From contig CM060171.1 in the NCBI GenBank assembly GCA_030549775.1, positions 7,536,289 to 7,600,288 of the forward strand: a DNA stretch of 64,000 nt, written 5' to 3'. Source of the DNA: Tamarix chinensis (lineage: Eukaryota; Streptophyta; Magnoliopsida; Caryophyllales; Tamaricaceae). Positions 46,956-58,461 of this stretch are shown here, piece after piece (position 1 is the stretch's first letter; every line of letters begins with the position of its first letter). The notes beneath the pieces were generated by a model. It was given only the letters and a program-made list of their open reading frames with translations, ran no database searches and was not told the DNA's origin. The position numbers and the translations under genes were made by a program.

Positions 46956-48320
46956 GATCATAATATCTTGTGTGGCTTTATAAGATTTTTGTTATCGTGG
47001 CCTTTTGTGTAGATATGAAAGATTTTGGTGTCCTCAAGCACTAGTTTGCTACCGTGGCTTTATAAGAAACTAGGTTTTATTACAAAAAATTTTCATAATG
47101 ACTTTCAATTGATACAATTAAATATTCTTTTAGAAAAAATTACTTTGTTACCAAAATTAGTTTGATATTACTATAATATTTTATCTTTTATCTATTTAAA
47201 AACAATATAATTGTTATTAAAAATTAATTTTATCAATAGTAACCATTGATTTCATTGCTAGAGTTAGTATATTTTTCATAATGCAACTTTATGTTTGCCA
47301 AAAATAGTTAATACAATTAAAATAAAATAAAAAGGTACTGAAATATTTAGCTAGTAAAATTAGTTCCATTATCTATGAGTTCTCCGTCCCGACTCTCTAT
47401 CATGATTTTTGAAGCCCTAAAATTGATATCTCTTCTCTACTCCTTTACTGTGCATTCTCCTTCAATAATTCCCTTATATTACGAAGCCTCAAGCCTCTAC
47501 CATTACAGAAGATCTTTAGTCTTTATTGGTGTTTCTCTTTTATTGATTTGTTCAATCCTAGTGATCGATCATCACTTGATATAGAAGGTGACGTGCATTG
47601 ATTTGAAATACTTGATTTGGATCTTTAGATCTATATTGGTGCTTAATTCTATATTTTGTAGACCTACCTTTCCTAAATCTATCCCTCCCATAATATTCCC
47701 CCTAAGTTCTCTTCATCAACATTAATATCGGATTAATGCTTTGGGTCCTTACTGGCTAAAGGCAAAAGTATCAATTCTCTCTCCCTTTGTCTCTATACCT
47801 AATTAAGCTTATTTTATTTTATTTTATTATAACTTGAATCAATTAGTTCCTAGATCTAAATCTCTTTTGGTGCTTACTTGTCGAACTCTAGAGTAAGTAT
47901 ATATTGATGTTAGTGAAATATATGAGTATATATCTATTTTTTCGTCAATCACTAGTATGTATTTGGGTGTTTTTATTTTTTCTTTTGGGTGTTATATCTT
48001 CAAATGGATGAATATATTTTTTCACAATATTTTGAATATTGCTTTAGTCATTTCATATCCTTAAATTTGTATCATGTTATTACATGGATAATAAATCAGG
48101 TTATGTTATGGTATCATATGGAGATCAAATTACCTACTAGTACTAGGTCTTTTGGTGAACAATAGAAATTTTAATCAATCACAAAACCTATAATATTCTA
48201 AATGATATATATTTTACAAGGGCTTTAACTTTGATATCCATTTATCCTCTCCCTTCTAATATGATTTTGTATAGAAGATTTGATTAGGAAGTAAAAAGAG
48301 GTAGAGGAACACTAAAGATG
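46956..48320. other. AT-rich spacer
   Basis: No element end or RNA gene seen. An ORF at 47375-47584 is C/T-rich with no recognised motif. Confidence 0.4.
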
Positions 48321-48322
48321 GA

Positions 48323-48420
48323 TTGGGAATGGGAGTGGAGAAGCCGCTTGATGAGCAAGTGACTCACGTGAGAGCTAAGAGAGGTCAAGCTTCTCACAAT
48401 TATAGCATAGCAGAAAATGG
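48323..48420 (+). pseudogene. Exon fragment resembling a bHLH transcription factor
   Basis: The reading frame gives EKPLDEQVTHVRAKRGQASH followed by NYSIAEN and then a GTAAGT splice-donor-like sequence. Plant bHLH factors of the BEE/CIB/bHLH49 type have HVRARRGQATDSHSLAER at the start of the basic region, which contacts E-box DNA. Here SLAER has become SIAEN and DSHS has become HNYS, so conserved DNA-binding positions are altered. I found no helix-loop-helix exon downstream in the next 2 kb. It is most likely a stranded or captured exon and not a working gene. The stretch open up to 48514 is intronic read-through. Confidence 0.5.
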
Positions 48421-48519
48421 TAAGTATAGATCCAAATCAATTAAGAAATTATCATTAGATAGAAATTACTGGAAGATTATTTTTTTGGATTTAATTAAGG
48501 ATGCATGGAAATAACTAGG

Positions 48520-49268
48520 TAGAAATTACATAAATCACAAAATCTTTGTCTACCTATTATCCATCTTTTATCATCAACTAAATATTACAATATAGTGAGT
48601 GAAGACTGGACCCCCTACTATCTTTGCTTTTGTTAGAATGTTGCTAACAGATCTATATATGAACAGGCTTAAAGAAGATCCTCAAACTTTAGTAATTATA
48701 AATCAGTATGTATAGTTACAAAATCATGAACACCATGAAATTACATTGAATTTTTTTTAAACTTGGTGAAACAATAGAAATGGATTTGGTGGTTGATGCC
48801 ATGAAGCAGTTGAGTGGGAATTATTATTATGTATTTTTCTGATTTGTGTCTTAGCGCACCTTATTCAGGTATAAAATTCTGGTTTCCTACTTCTCCACCT
48901 TGTAATTAAGGAAAAAGGGTATGTATGGCAATCACAAAAAATAAAGTATTTTTGGTATCATTTCATCTAAAAATGGACTTGTATTCCAATATAAGAATAA
49001 GATATTCCCATTTTTTTCCTCTTTTTTTTCCAAATATTATGAAAGTCAGAAATAGAATTCTACTTCATTTGTATAAAATAAGAGAAGATGCAAATAGAAA
49101 TCCAATAATAATATATATTTTATCATATTAATATTGATTAGCCATGTAAATCTTGCAAACAAATATTAATAGGGGAAAAAATTAGCGTTGAAGTTTTCAT
49201 CAAACTAAAAGTTGAAAACAATAAAATGTAAAAATAGTAGCAAAATAAAAACAAATAAAAATAAGAAG
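48520..49268. other. AT-rich spacer
   Basis: No further bHLH exon or other coding segment recognised. The ORF at 48925-49131 has no motif. Confidence 0.35.
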
Positions 49269-49612
49269 CACTACAAAATAATTGACTTTTGCCAACAGGT
49301 CTTATCTGTTGGTAAAAGCCATATTTCTGTTGGCAAAATTTTTTACCAACAGATATTTTTCTGTGACAAATCTGTGGGTAAAAACTCTGTGCTTAAAAGT
49401 TTTACCCACAGATACGTGTGATCTGTTGGTATTAGTTGCTTATGCCCATAGATATTTATCTGTTGGTAAAACTTATACCCACAATTATATCTGTGAGTAA
49501 AAGTATTAACCACAAAATGATATCTGTGACTACAAGTATTGTCCACAAAACAATATCTGTGACTAAAACTATTACCCACAAAAAAAATCTGTGACTAAAA
49601 GGATTTTCATAT
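49269..49612 (+). mobile_element. CACTA transposon end with palindromic subterminal repeats
   Basis: CACTACAAAATAATTG at 49269 is a typical CACTA (En/Spm-like) terminus. It is followed by about a dozen units built on AACAGAT / ATCTGTTGGTAAAA, in both orientations, grading into ATCTGTGACTAAAA plus CCACAAAA. Such arrays bind transposase in the family. I found no matching TTTTGTAGTG end within the next 4 kb, so the other end is lost or beyond recognition. ORFs across 49212-49579 on both strands come from the array. Confidence 0.7.
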
Positions 49613-50432
49613 GCTGATCAGCTTCATGGTAAGGTAGTAGCATAAAAATTAGTTATGATCTTCCTTTGGACAATATTTTATATTTTTTCTATCAAACTAA
49701 GACCTTGCCAGTAGCTACTAGTACTTTATGATTGACACTATCAACTATAATTTGTGGGAAATGCGGTATTTATATGTAGGAAACTGAATTATATAATCCA
49801 ACTTCTGTGCTTCTATAATAATTTGATTGCAACAAGTGGGTTAATAAGCAATGTATGTATGTATGATTCTTATATAGGGCCTAATGTAATTAAAATCTAT
49901 AGCAAATAATGTAAGCACTTGTTCCAATTTTTTCAACTTTGTTGTTTAGTAGGGCCTCTCTCTCTACCCTTTAATAATTTATTTCTAGCCTTTAATTGGT
50001 TAATCAAACAAAGGGGCCATGTCATTCAAAAATTGAGAAGGTGATTAGTAGAATTCCTCAAAAAGGACTTGCATAAATGTCTACGACCTTTGCTTAATTC
50101 CATATATTTTTTTAGCATCAAGTTTGAGCTATTTCTCCACCTTCCATAAATGCATACTCATTTTACTTAGGAAAAATGAGCTAATTTATCTCTATGGAAT
50201 CATCATACTTATCATCACCACCATCTTTATTGCTGGAGAGTGCTCCCTGGTGTTGGTTATGCATGTTCTTCTTCTTCTTTTTCTGACATACCATGAACTT
50301 TAGGTTTTGATATGTTAGTATTGATCTTCATATTCTATAATATTGTACTACTTTTAGTAGTGGAGTGAGTAATTGGCATCACTATTTTTCTACTTATCTT
50401 TCCTACAAATATCATTGAGAAATTAAACTAAG

Positions 50433-50482
<50 letters not shown>

Positions 50483-51909
50483 CACTGGTTGTTGGTTGAT
50501 TGAAATTAATCATGGCATATGTAAGCAAGCATAAATATCTCTACATATCAATTTTTTATTTCTCTTTCTTTGAGCTTGATCGGTTGGTTATAAAGATTTG
50601 GTTGGTGTGGAGCATACCGATCAAATGAAACTTGAGACTAAGAATATTTGTTGATCAATCACTTTGATCTTTGGCTGCAGACTTGTATATCAACAATTTA
50701 TATAGTATGATGTGTTTTTTTTTGTTTTTTTTTGTCTTAGCTTGCAGCTAGTCATGTACTATATAGAATACCATTAATTTAATTTAATTTGCTCTAAGCA
50801 TATCAATTAGTAATTAGATTTCGTTTTAAATTTTATAGGAGTGGTGCAAGCTAAGGAGTGGTGAACTCCTCTTCAAAAACACTACACCATGGTCTCAGTC
50901 TTAATACTAGAGTTGAGTATACTACTTCCCCCCCTGTTTTGATAAAATATGATTTTTAGCTAATAATAATATAAAGGATATCTCTATAAAAAATTATATG
51001 TTTCAGGAGCATGTGTCTTGTTATAAGATGATCCAGTATAGGAAGTTAAATCCTAGGTAACCAAGTTTTGTCAAATATCTTGTGGAAGAATTGGCAAATG
51101 GCCCAACTATTGTTAATAAAAAAAATCATAATTAAATATTTCTTAGAAGCTTTCTAGACAAGTGAGGAGATAATGGACATGGAAGGAGGTAACTTTCTTG
51201 AATTGAATGAGTATCGGGTCTAAGGGAGAATGAGTAAGTGACTCCTAAATTTTAGCTAGAGCAGTTTTGTTACGTTTCATGCAATCATCAATTCCTCCAA
51301 AATTTACTTTATTTAATTCCTTCAAAGGGTCTATCAAACTTTTTAGCTTTGTAGCTACTTAATCTAAACCAAATCTCCTGTGTCTCCTATACCACCAAGT
51401 TTAGACAATGGTCTTAAAAAAAATTTTATATTCACAAACTTTAAGTTAGTTGAAAAGAGTAAAAACATAAGAATCAAAGTAATTGCAATAAAGTGTGTTT
51501 TTCTCATAAAAGAGAAATGGTCGATGAAATAATTAAAATTAAAATGAAAGGAATGAGATTTGATAATAGAATATAAATGTTTTTAGGAGAATTGTTACTA
51601 GTCTAGCTATGTATGGGAATTAAGGTTTGAGAGAATGCGGTACTGCAATAATTTTTTGCTAGCATCTTTTACTCTAATCTAATATTGTCAAATACCTTTA
51701 TAATAAAAAAAAACTAATAAAATCTATTGGTTAAATAATTTAGTACAAATCACTAATAGCAAACCACTATAACAATATTCTATGAGAGATTAGTTATTTA
51801 TTAATAATCAAACAGATCTCAAATAAACACTATGAGTCCTGACGAATCGATTTAAACCACAAGTAAAGTTGATTAGCCAGTCCAATAAATAAATAAATAA
51901 AAACAAGCG
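49613..51909. other. AT-rich spacer with TA microsatellite
   Basis: A TA tract of about 40 bases is at 50436-50475. No protein-like ORF, RNA gene or element end recognised in the remainder. Confidence 0.4.
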
Positions 51910-52125
51910 AGGATCTATATGAATATGTTTTGTGACATAGAAGACCAAGTTGGTTGCAGTGAAATTTTAGTTAGGAATATGTCTCTTCTTATCTGGTTAT
52001 ACATTATGGAAGCAAAATATATGACATAAATAAATTTATTATCAAAACATGAATTCCATGTTGATGAATTAGCAAGGGCTTTCAAGCTTGGAAGTGAGTC
52101 CAAGTATACACTGAATGAGAATCAA
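51910..52125 (+). pseudogene. Decayed gene-like fragment, copy 2
   Basis: The plus strand encodes CDIEDQVGCSEILVRN, MEAKYMT, a stop, then HVDELARAFKLGSESKYT. It matches the minus-strand peptide of 1760-1955 in order. The product is not recognised. A stop after YMT is shared by both copies, so decay or an intron at that point predates their separation. Confidence 0.4.
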
Positions 52126-53865
52126 AGTAGTGATACATGTTGAGAAATGCTAGAAAAAAAAACGATACTTATTGAGAAAAGAGTATTGATTACATGCCCT
52201 TAGTGAAAGGAGTTTGGGCATTTTTCCACTTTAAGATATTATTTATAAAGATGGAATCGATTTGCCACTTGTAAGGTTTTGAGCATTTTGCCACTTATAT
52301 GGAAAATTATATGTTGTACTCGAATGCATCTCACAATATGTATTTGGGTTGTAGGATAGTTATTTTCAAAATAAATATAAACTTTAAAGCACAAGTAGAA
52401 AGATAAAGAAAATGAGAATACTGCATAGAAGTTTAGTAAATGAAAAGGTATAATTTTGGTTGTTAAATATGAGAGAGATATTTCAAAAAAAATTGGTATG
52501 GAGTAAATAATCGCCACTAGGTAATAAGATAATAACAAATGTGGTGCATAGCATATAATCACCCCTTCATAATAAGACAATCATCAAACTATTATATAAT
52601 GATCATCATGTTCTAAAAGATAATCACTATTTTATTATATGATACAATAAGTATCATTAAAATAATACATCATGATTGTAAGTATATAATTATCACTTAA
52701 GATAATCCCCAAGTTGTATTATGATAATTAACCAAATTCAACACTATTAGTTAATGACTAATAATAAAAGGATATTGTCATTGTTACTAATTAAGTAGTG
52801 AATATAATTATAACCATGGTTATGATTATGATAATATTAGCTCAAAAAACTATATTTATGATAATAATAATAATAATAATAATAGCCGTTATAATATTTA
52901 TACTTGAATTATATAATCAGCTAATATATTATATATATGATATTTATAGTAATTAATAAGATTTTGTTGAAAATACTTATATATATATATTTTTTTGTTC
53001 TTTTTCATTTTTTTTATGATGATTTTATTTCCACCTAATCATTATTTGTGTTAAAGGGAGTGATTGTTTGATTTTCATGTTATTTAAGCTTGAGGCGATA
53101 GAATAACCACCAAGCTAATTACAAACCCTCGCCATAAGCATATACTCATCATTTTCATACTATGACAGAATAATCATCACTATTTTTGGGTATGATATGC
53201 TAGTAATGAGAGGATGATAGGGTGTTGATTGTTTGTTCCAGCTCAATGTTTGCATGCATGTATTTATGTATATGTAATTATTTATGTATATATGTATGTC
53301 TATTAGGATGAGGCCGCCATTTCATATATGATCTGCAAGTAATGAAAGGATGATTGAGTGTTGGTTTGTTTGTTCTAGCTCAATTTTTGTTTCGAATCCC
53401 ACTCAATTTGGTCAATATTTTTCTTGATTTCTTTGACTATCTTATGAATAGAAAATTTTGACATCTTACCTCCACTATTTTTGGCAAATTTATCTTCCAC
53501 AATTGATCATCAAATAACTACCAATGAATTTTTTATTCGTCCATCTTTCACTCAGACTTTTGTTTGGAGTTGGTTCAATTATCCTAGCTCATCAAAATTG
53601 TTGGAAATAAAGAATAGTGTCGAAATTGTTTGGAGGTGGATTTATGGTGGTGCTAGAACGCTGACGATATCCAGTAGTGGCCAGTGGCAGATGTTCACAG
53701 AAGTGGTGGTGGTTGCTACTTGTTGAGAAAGGGTAGCTGGACCGGAATTAAAATGCATAGCTTATATATATATTTTTCCTATTATAACTGTAGGTTGTTG
53801 GATCTTAATCTAAGGGCTAAGAACAAAAAATTTCAGTTGTTCTTATATATATATATAGGAGGATA
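52126..53865. other. AT-rich spacer, no supported gene
   Basis: ATA-type microsatellite near 52860-52884. The ORFs at 52239-52580 (minus) and 53481-53726 (plus) show no family motif. A TA tract at 53846-53861 lies just before the LINE fragment. Confidence 0.4.
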
Positions 53866-53868
53866 GTA

Positions 53869-54390
53869 TGCTACAGGATACTTTTCCAGTCGTCCGAAAT
53901 TGGCAAGCTGAGGATAATTGTGTGGTGAGGAGGACATGGGTGGAAATAAGGGGAATTCCGACGATGGCGTGGAATTAAGAAGCTATTAAGAAAATGGCAC
54001 AACCATGGGGGAGATAGGTTTGCTGGGAAGAGCTTAAAGATTACGAGGAATCTCTGGAAGCTGCGAGGGTATTGATCGATACGAAAAATCTGGAGGAGAT
54101 CAGGGATAAATTTCTGGTGTGTGTCGAAGGGAAAGAGGTGATGGTGGTGGCATAGGAACTAGGACAAGATTTCATCCCTTGGCAGCAGAATAAATCGGAA
54201 CAGAAGGAGCCCCGGCCTGTTGGGTCGTCATCCGAGGAGGTTGGCAGCCTGTGCTGTGGAAAACTGATCGGCACAGGAGAGGAAGACCAACGGTCCAGCC
54301 GCCAAAGCGGGAAGGTGTTGTCTTCTAGGTGGGAAGATAAATCGGCAGGCGTGGAGTTTTTTGTTGAGTCAAGCATCGAAAATAGTTGAA
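53869..54390 (+). pseudogene. LINE ORF1 remnant (DUF4283-like)
   Basis: The reading frame gives RRTWVEIRGIPTMAWN, then EAIKKMAQPWG, EAARVLIDTKNLEEI and DKFLVCVEGKEV, the order seen in plant LINE ORF1 proteins, which bind the element RNA. Three stops interrupt it. A low-complexity, acidic linker (54180-55000) follows, with no zinc knuckle recognised. The minus-strand ORFs at 54041-54787 are shadows. Confidence 0.7.
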
Positions 54391-55047
54391 GGAAACATTA
54401 GGGGGAGGGGGAATTATTAGAGGATATATGGTGCAGGGAACGGGCAGGAGTCGAAGAGTCTAAAGAGGGTAGACTATTGTGGGAAGTAGGGGAACTTTTT
54501 GGGGAAGACAGGGATGTCGGTGAGGCTGTTGAGAAGGAATTAATGGAAAGGTGTTGTTTGGTACAAAGGGGGGAAGTATCAACCGACACTTCCAGCACCA
54601 AAATAGTGTGCTTCGGGCAGGATTTGGAGGGGAAGATAAGACTTATTAAAGACATAAAATGGTAGAAAAAATTAAGGAAGGCCCATCTTACACACCTAGA
54701 GAAGGAGATTATGCAACAAGAAGAAAATGGGAAGGAGATATCCACACATACTAGTCTAGCCGCCCTGCCAAGTTTTGAAGGGGACAATGGTATTTTATTA
54801 AGGGTTCTTTTTTATTTGAAGGAGTGGATATGATGGGTAACTTGTTTGAGGAGTGTAGGGTGGAGGAGGAAGAAAATGAAGAATCAAGAGCCACTTGGAA
54901 TCTTGGGGTGGAGATAGGATTCTCATCTAAAGAAGAAAGGAAGTGTTTAGAAAAAATTGAAGGGTTGAGAAGAAGTCAGAGAAAAGCGAAAAAGAAGGTA
55001 AGGTAAAGGGAGTTGGAAAGGCTTTGGGTGTAAAAATGATGTGGTAT

Positions 55048-56072
55048 CTATGATAATTGTAAGTTGGAATGTAAGGGGAATTGGTGCCTTGGGCAAGCTC
55101 CCGTGTATTCAAGCAGTGATTTCAAAAGAGAGACCATGGATTTGTGGACTAGTTGGGACAAAACATCAAGTGGTATCAAATAGTTGGAAGGAGAGGGTAT
55201 GGAGGAATGGGGGGATCGAATGGAGCGAATCACCAGCTCAAGGAAGGAGTGGGGGTTTGATATTAGGATGGGACTCTCAGCGGTTTGGGGTGCAAACTAT
55301 CAGGAGGTGTAATAGATGTATTCTCATAGAAGAAGGTCTAAGACCTAATCCGTTTGATTGTGTGGTGTTACTTGTGTATGGTTTCCCATATCCAAGAAAT
55401 AGAAAGGATTTATGGCAAGAGTTGTGGGATGTGGGACAATAATGTAATAGGCCGCTTTTGGTGATGGGGGACTTTAATGAAGTACGGAACCAGAGTGAGA
55501 GAAAATGGGGTCGGGTGCACGCGAACAGTGTCAAATTCTTTAATGACTGGATTAAAAGGATGGGTCTCATTGATTTACCACCCTCCAATGTGAATTTTTC
55601 ATGGTTGAGGGCCAATTCTGCCAGTCTATTAGACCGTTTTCTAATTGACTCAGCTTGGTTATCTACTTTCCCGGATTTGTATAGTTTTTCTTTAGACCGT
55701 TCTCTTTCGAATCATACTCCTATTTGCCTATCTATCAGGAATGGAGGTGATGGGCCGAAGCCTTTTATATCATGGGATATGTGGTTCTCTCATCCAAAGT
55801 TCCAAAGATTTGTGGCAGATTGTTGGGTCAAGCTTGAAGGGGGATTGTGTCAGGATAATTTGAAAAAAAAAATGAAGGGTATGTTAAAAGCCAGGAACAG
55901 AGATGTATTAGGGGATTTTGATACAAAAATTAGACTGTTGGATTCAGAATTGATGAAGCTAGGAAATCTGGATGTGATCGCAAATGGAGATGAAGAGAAG
56001 ATCACTAGAAGAGCAGCTTTGGAAAATCAACTCTGGAAATGGCATAAGAGAAAGGAAGCGTACTGGATGTAG
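55048..56072 (+). pseudogene. LINE endonuclease domain, catalytic residues lost
   Basis: IIVSWNVRGIGALGKLPCIQ starts an AP-type endonuclease. The usual LQETK is LVGTKH here, so the catalytic Glu is gone. GDFNEVRNQSERKW and SLLDRFLIDSAW are kept. The final SDH motif reads SNHTPICL, with Asp changed to Asn. A stop at 55440 splits the domain. In an active LINE it nicks target DNA to prime reverse transcription; this copy cannot be expected to. Confidence 0.88.
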
Positions 56073-57535
56073 ATCGCAAAGATTAAAGGGTTCAAGGAAC
56101 GGGACAGGAATACAAAGTTCTTTCACGTAGTGGCAACTATTAGAAAGAAGAAGACTATGATAAGCAGAATAGTGGAGAAGGGCAAAGCGATTACCGATCC
56201 TAAAAAAATTAAGCAGGTGATTGTGGAATACTTTGAAGGCCTGTATAGTAGGGCGGATTTGCCAGATATTAGTATCTCGGAGGAGGGTTTCAGCAAGATC
56301 TCTGAGGAGAAGAGTCATGATTTGGATAGTATTCCTGGAAGGGAGGAAGTCAAGAAAGCTATGTGGGATTGTGCACCTCTTAAAGCTCTAGGGTATGATG
56401 GGTATCATATGGGTTTCATCCAAAAAATGTGGGGGTCATCAGGGAAAATTTCACTGATTCAGTTTTGGAGTTCTTTCTGTTGAGTAGAATGCCAAAAGGA
56501 GTAAATACCACTCTACTTACGTTGATCCCTAAAGTAGAGAAGCCGGAGGAAACCAATCAGTTCAGACCTATCAGTCTGGTAGGATGTATTTATAAGGTCA
56601 TTACAAAGATTTTAGCGCATAGATTGAAACAAGTTGTGGGCAGTTTGGTGATCGATTCATAGTCAGCATTCATAGAAGGAAGAAGCATTATGGATGGGGT
56701 TTTGGTAGCAAATGAGATAGTTCAATGGGTCAAGAAGAAAAGAGGAGTAAAAGGGGTAATGATAAAGCTGGATTTTCAAAAGGCGTATGACAATATAAGA
56801 TGGGACTTTGTGGATAAAATCATGAGCATCATGGGTTTTGGAAGCATTTGGAGAAGTTGGATAAAGGAATATATTTCAACGGCTAGTATTTCCGTACTTA
56901 TTAATGGGTCTCCGACTATGCCTTTTAAGATGAGGAGGGGTTTCAGATAGGGGGATCCCATCTCCCCGTTCTTGTTTGTCTTGGCAGTGGAGGCTTTCAA
57001 TTCACTTATTAGAAGAGGTATGAATAAAGGGTTGATTCGTGGCTTAGAAGTGGGGAAAGATAATTGTGAGGTCACTCATCTCCAACTTGCAGATGATATA
57101 TAATTTTTTGTGCGGCGTCGCATGAGAATTCAGAAATTGGAGGAGGTTGCTTGATTGTTTTCACTTAGTGTTTGGATTGAGTGTAAACTATGAAAAATCG
57201 GAAATGATAGGGCTTGCGGTGGAACCACATTTTCTAAAGGAGGTAGCAGAGATTATGAATTGCAGGACTAGTACTTTACCAACTTCTTATCTTGGATTAC
57301 CTTTAGGAGCAAATGTCAACAGCGGTCAGGTGTGGAAACCAGTGGTGGAGAAGATTAGACAAAAGTTGGCAGGATGAAAATCAAAACTGCTTTCAAGAGC
57401 AGGGAGACTAGTTTTAATAAAGAGTATTTTGAACAGTCTACCTGTGTATTATATGAGCCTATTTAGGATTCCAAAAGGAGTAGTCAAGGAGATTATTAGC
57501 AGTCAAAGGAAGTTCTTCTTGAGTAGCTGTGGAAA
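56073..57535 (+). pseudogene. LINE reverse transcriptase, broken
   Basis: After a linker with DRNTKFFHVVATIRKKK, the fingers and palm are clear: FRPISLVGCIYKVITKILAH, SAFIEGRSIMDGVLVANEIV, KLDFQKAYDNIRWDFV, RRGFRQGDPISPFLFVLAVE (with its Q as a stop) and LADD at 57086-57097, the FADD-type catalytic motif. Then SYLGLPLGANVNSGQVW and SRAGRLVLIKSILNSLPVYY. Stops at 56072, 56482, 56662, 56950 and 57104 and frame changes near 56480 and 57120. Confidence 0.88.
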
Positions 57536-58130
57536 TATATTAAAATTAGTTGATGTAACCCTCAAATTATCAATATATATATATATATAATCTCAAGATT
57601 AAAATTAAAACAAGCCAAATTTAAAGAAGTATGACATTCAAACTCTACTTGCATGACTTTATTATCATGCAGAGAGATCTTCCATCCTATTTAGTTGTCA
57701 TGCAGAGAGATCTTCCATCCTATTTAGTTTTATCTGCATTAATTACTAGTATTATATTGCAAAGGAAAAAAGGCCACCGCACGTACTAGTAGAGCACGCA
57801 TGTAGTACGAGAACTCTAGCTAGCTATATTTTGAGTTACGAGACATCGAAATTGGCTTCCCGCGTTGCTGTTCAGAGATTATTGTGCCATCATGCTTGGC
57901 ATCAGCCTTGAAAAATTCAATTGTTTGAACTTTGAACAGTGTTCTTCGGAGGTGGAGGACAAAAAAATACTTCAGACTGTGGTTGAGGATGATAAATAGA
58001 GTGAATCATTTGAGTAGGAGTATTACTCGCCCTCTCCTGCTGTCCTACACGATCTCTGAATGCGTACTTCAACATTATAAAACCTTGAATACAAATTTAA
58101 GTAAGAGGGGGCGGATTCAATAGTTTTAAC
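57536..58130. other. Spacer with TA tract and a short tandem duplication
   Basis: A TA tract lies at 57571-57588. A 33-bp unit starting TCATGCAGAGAGATCTTCCA is present twice in tandem (57665-57697, 57698-57729). No gene recognised; the ORF at 57932-58123 has no motif. Confidence 0.6.
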
Positions 58131-58334
58131 CTGTGATGCACGGAACCGGAAACTTCTCCGGATTAAAATTTATATTAAAATTATTTAATTAATATTTTTA
58201 TTAAAAATATATTATTTAATTAATTTGTTATTAAAAAATTATTATTAATAATTAAAATTAACTAATATAAAAATTAATTTTAAATTAATTTTATTTTTCT
58301 CTCTAAATTTTAATAAATTTAACCTATTTTTTAA

Positions 58335-58366
<32 letters not shown>

Positions 58367-58453
58367 TTAACGTTTCCTGCCATCCCCGTTTCCTAAATTT
58401 TTAAGTAATGGCGTTTGCGCGTTTCGTCCCGTCCCCATTTCCGTGCATCACTG
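58131..58453. mobile_element. hAT-type MITE, 323 bp
   Basis: The left end CTGTGATGCACGGAACCGGA is mirrored by the right end, whose reverse complement is CAGTGATGCACGGAAATGGG. It is flanked by a perfect 8-bp duplication GTTTTAAC (58123-58130 and 58454-58461), the hAT length. The interior is AT-rich with a TA tract at 58338-58361 and no ORF. Confidence 0.85.
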
Positions 58454-58461
58454 GTTTTAAC

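Larger units (their letters stand above)
53866..57535 (+). mobile_element. L1-type LINE fragment
   Basis: ORF1 remnant, endonuclease and reverse transcriptase lie in order on the plus strand. GC content rises clearly over the surroundings. Both ends are cut: the 5' UTR and ORF1 start are missing, and on the right the sequence leaves the element in the region after the reverse transcriptase, without RNase H, 3' UTR or poly-A. TA tracts lie within about 40 bases of both edges. No target duplication could be identified. Confidence 0.88.

Noticed and set aside
49212..49579. ORFs across the subterminal array on both strands; possible CRISPR-like repeat
   Set aside because: The repeats are palindromic, graded and without unique spacers of fixed length, and they start at a CACTA end in a plant genome.
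54041..54787. Minus-strand ORFs of 111 and 129 codons
   Set aside because: They are shadows of the LINE ORF1 and linker on the plus strand, which carries the recognisable motifs.
55959..56318. 119-codon minus-strand ORF
   Set aside because: Antisense to the LINE linker and reverse transcriptase start.
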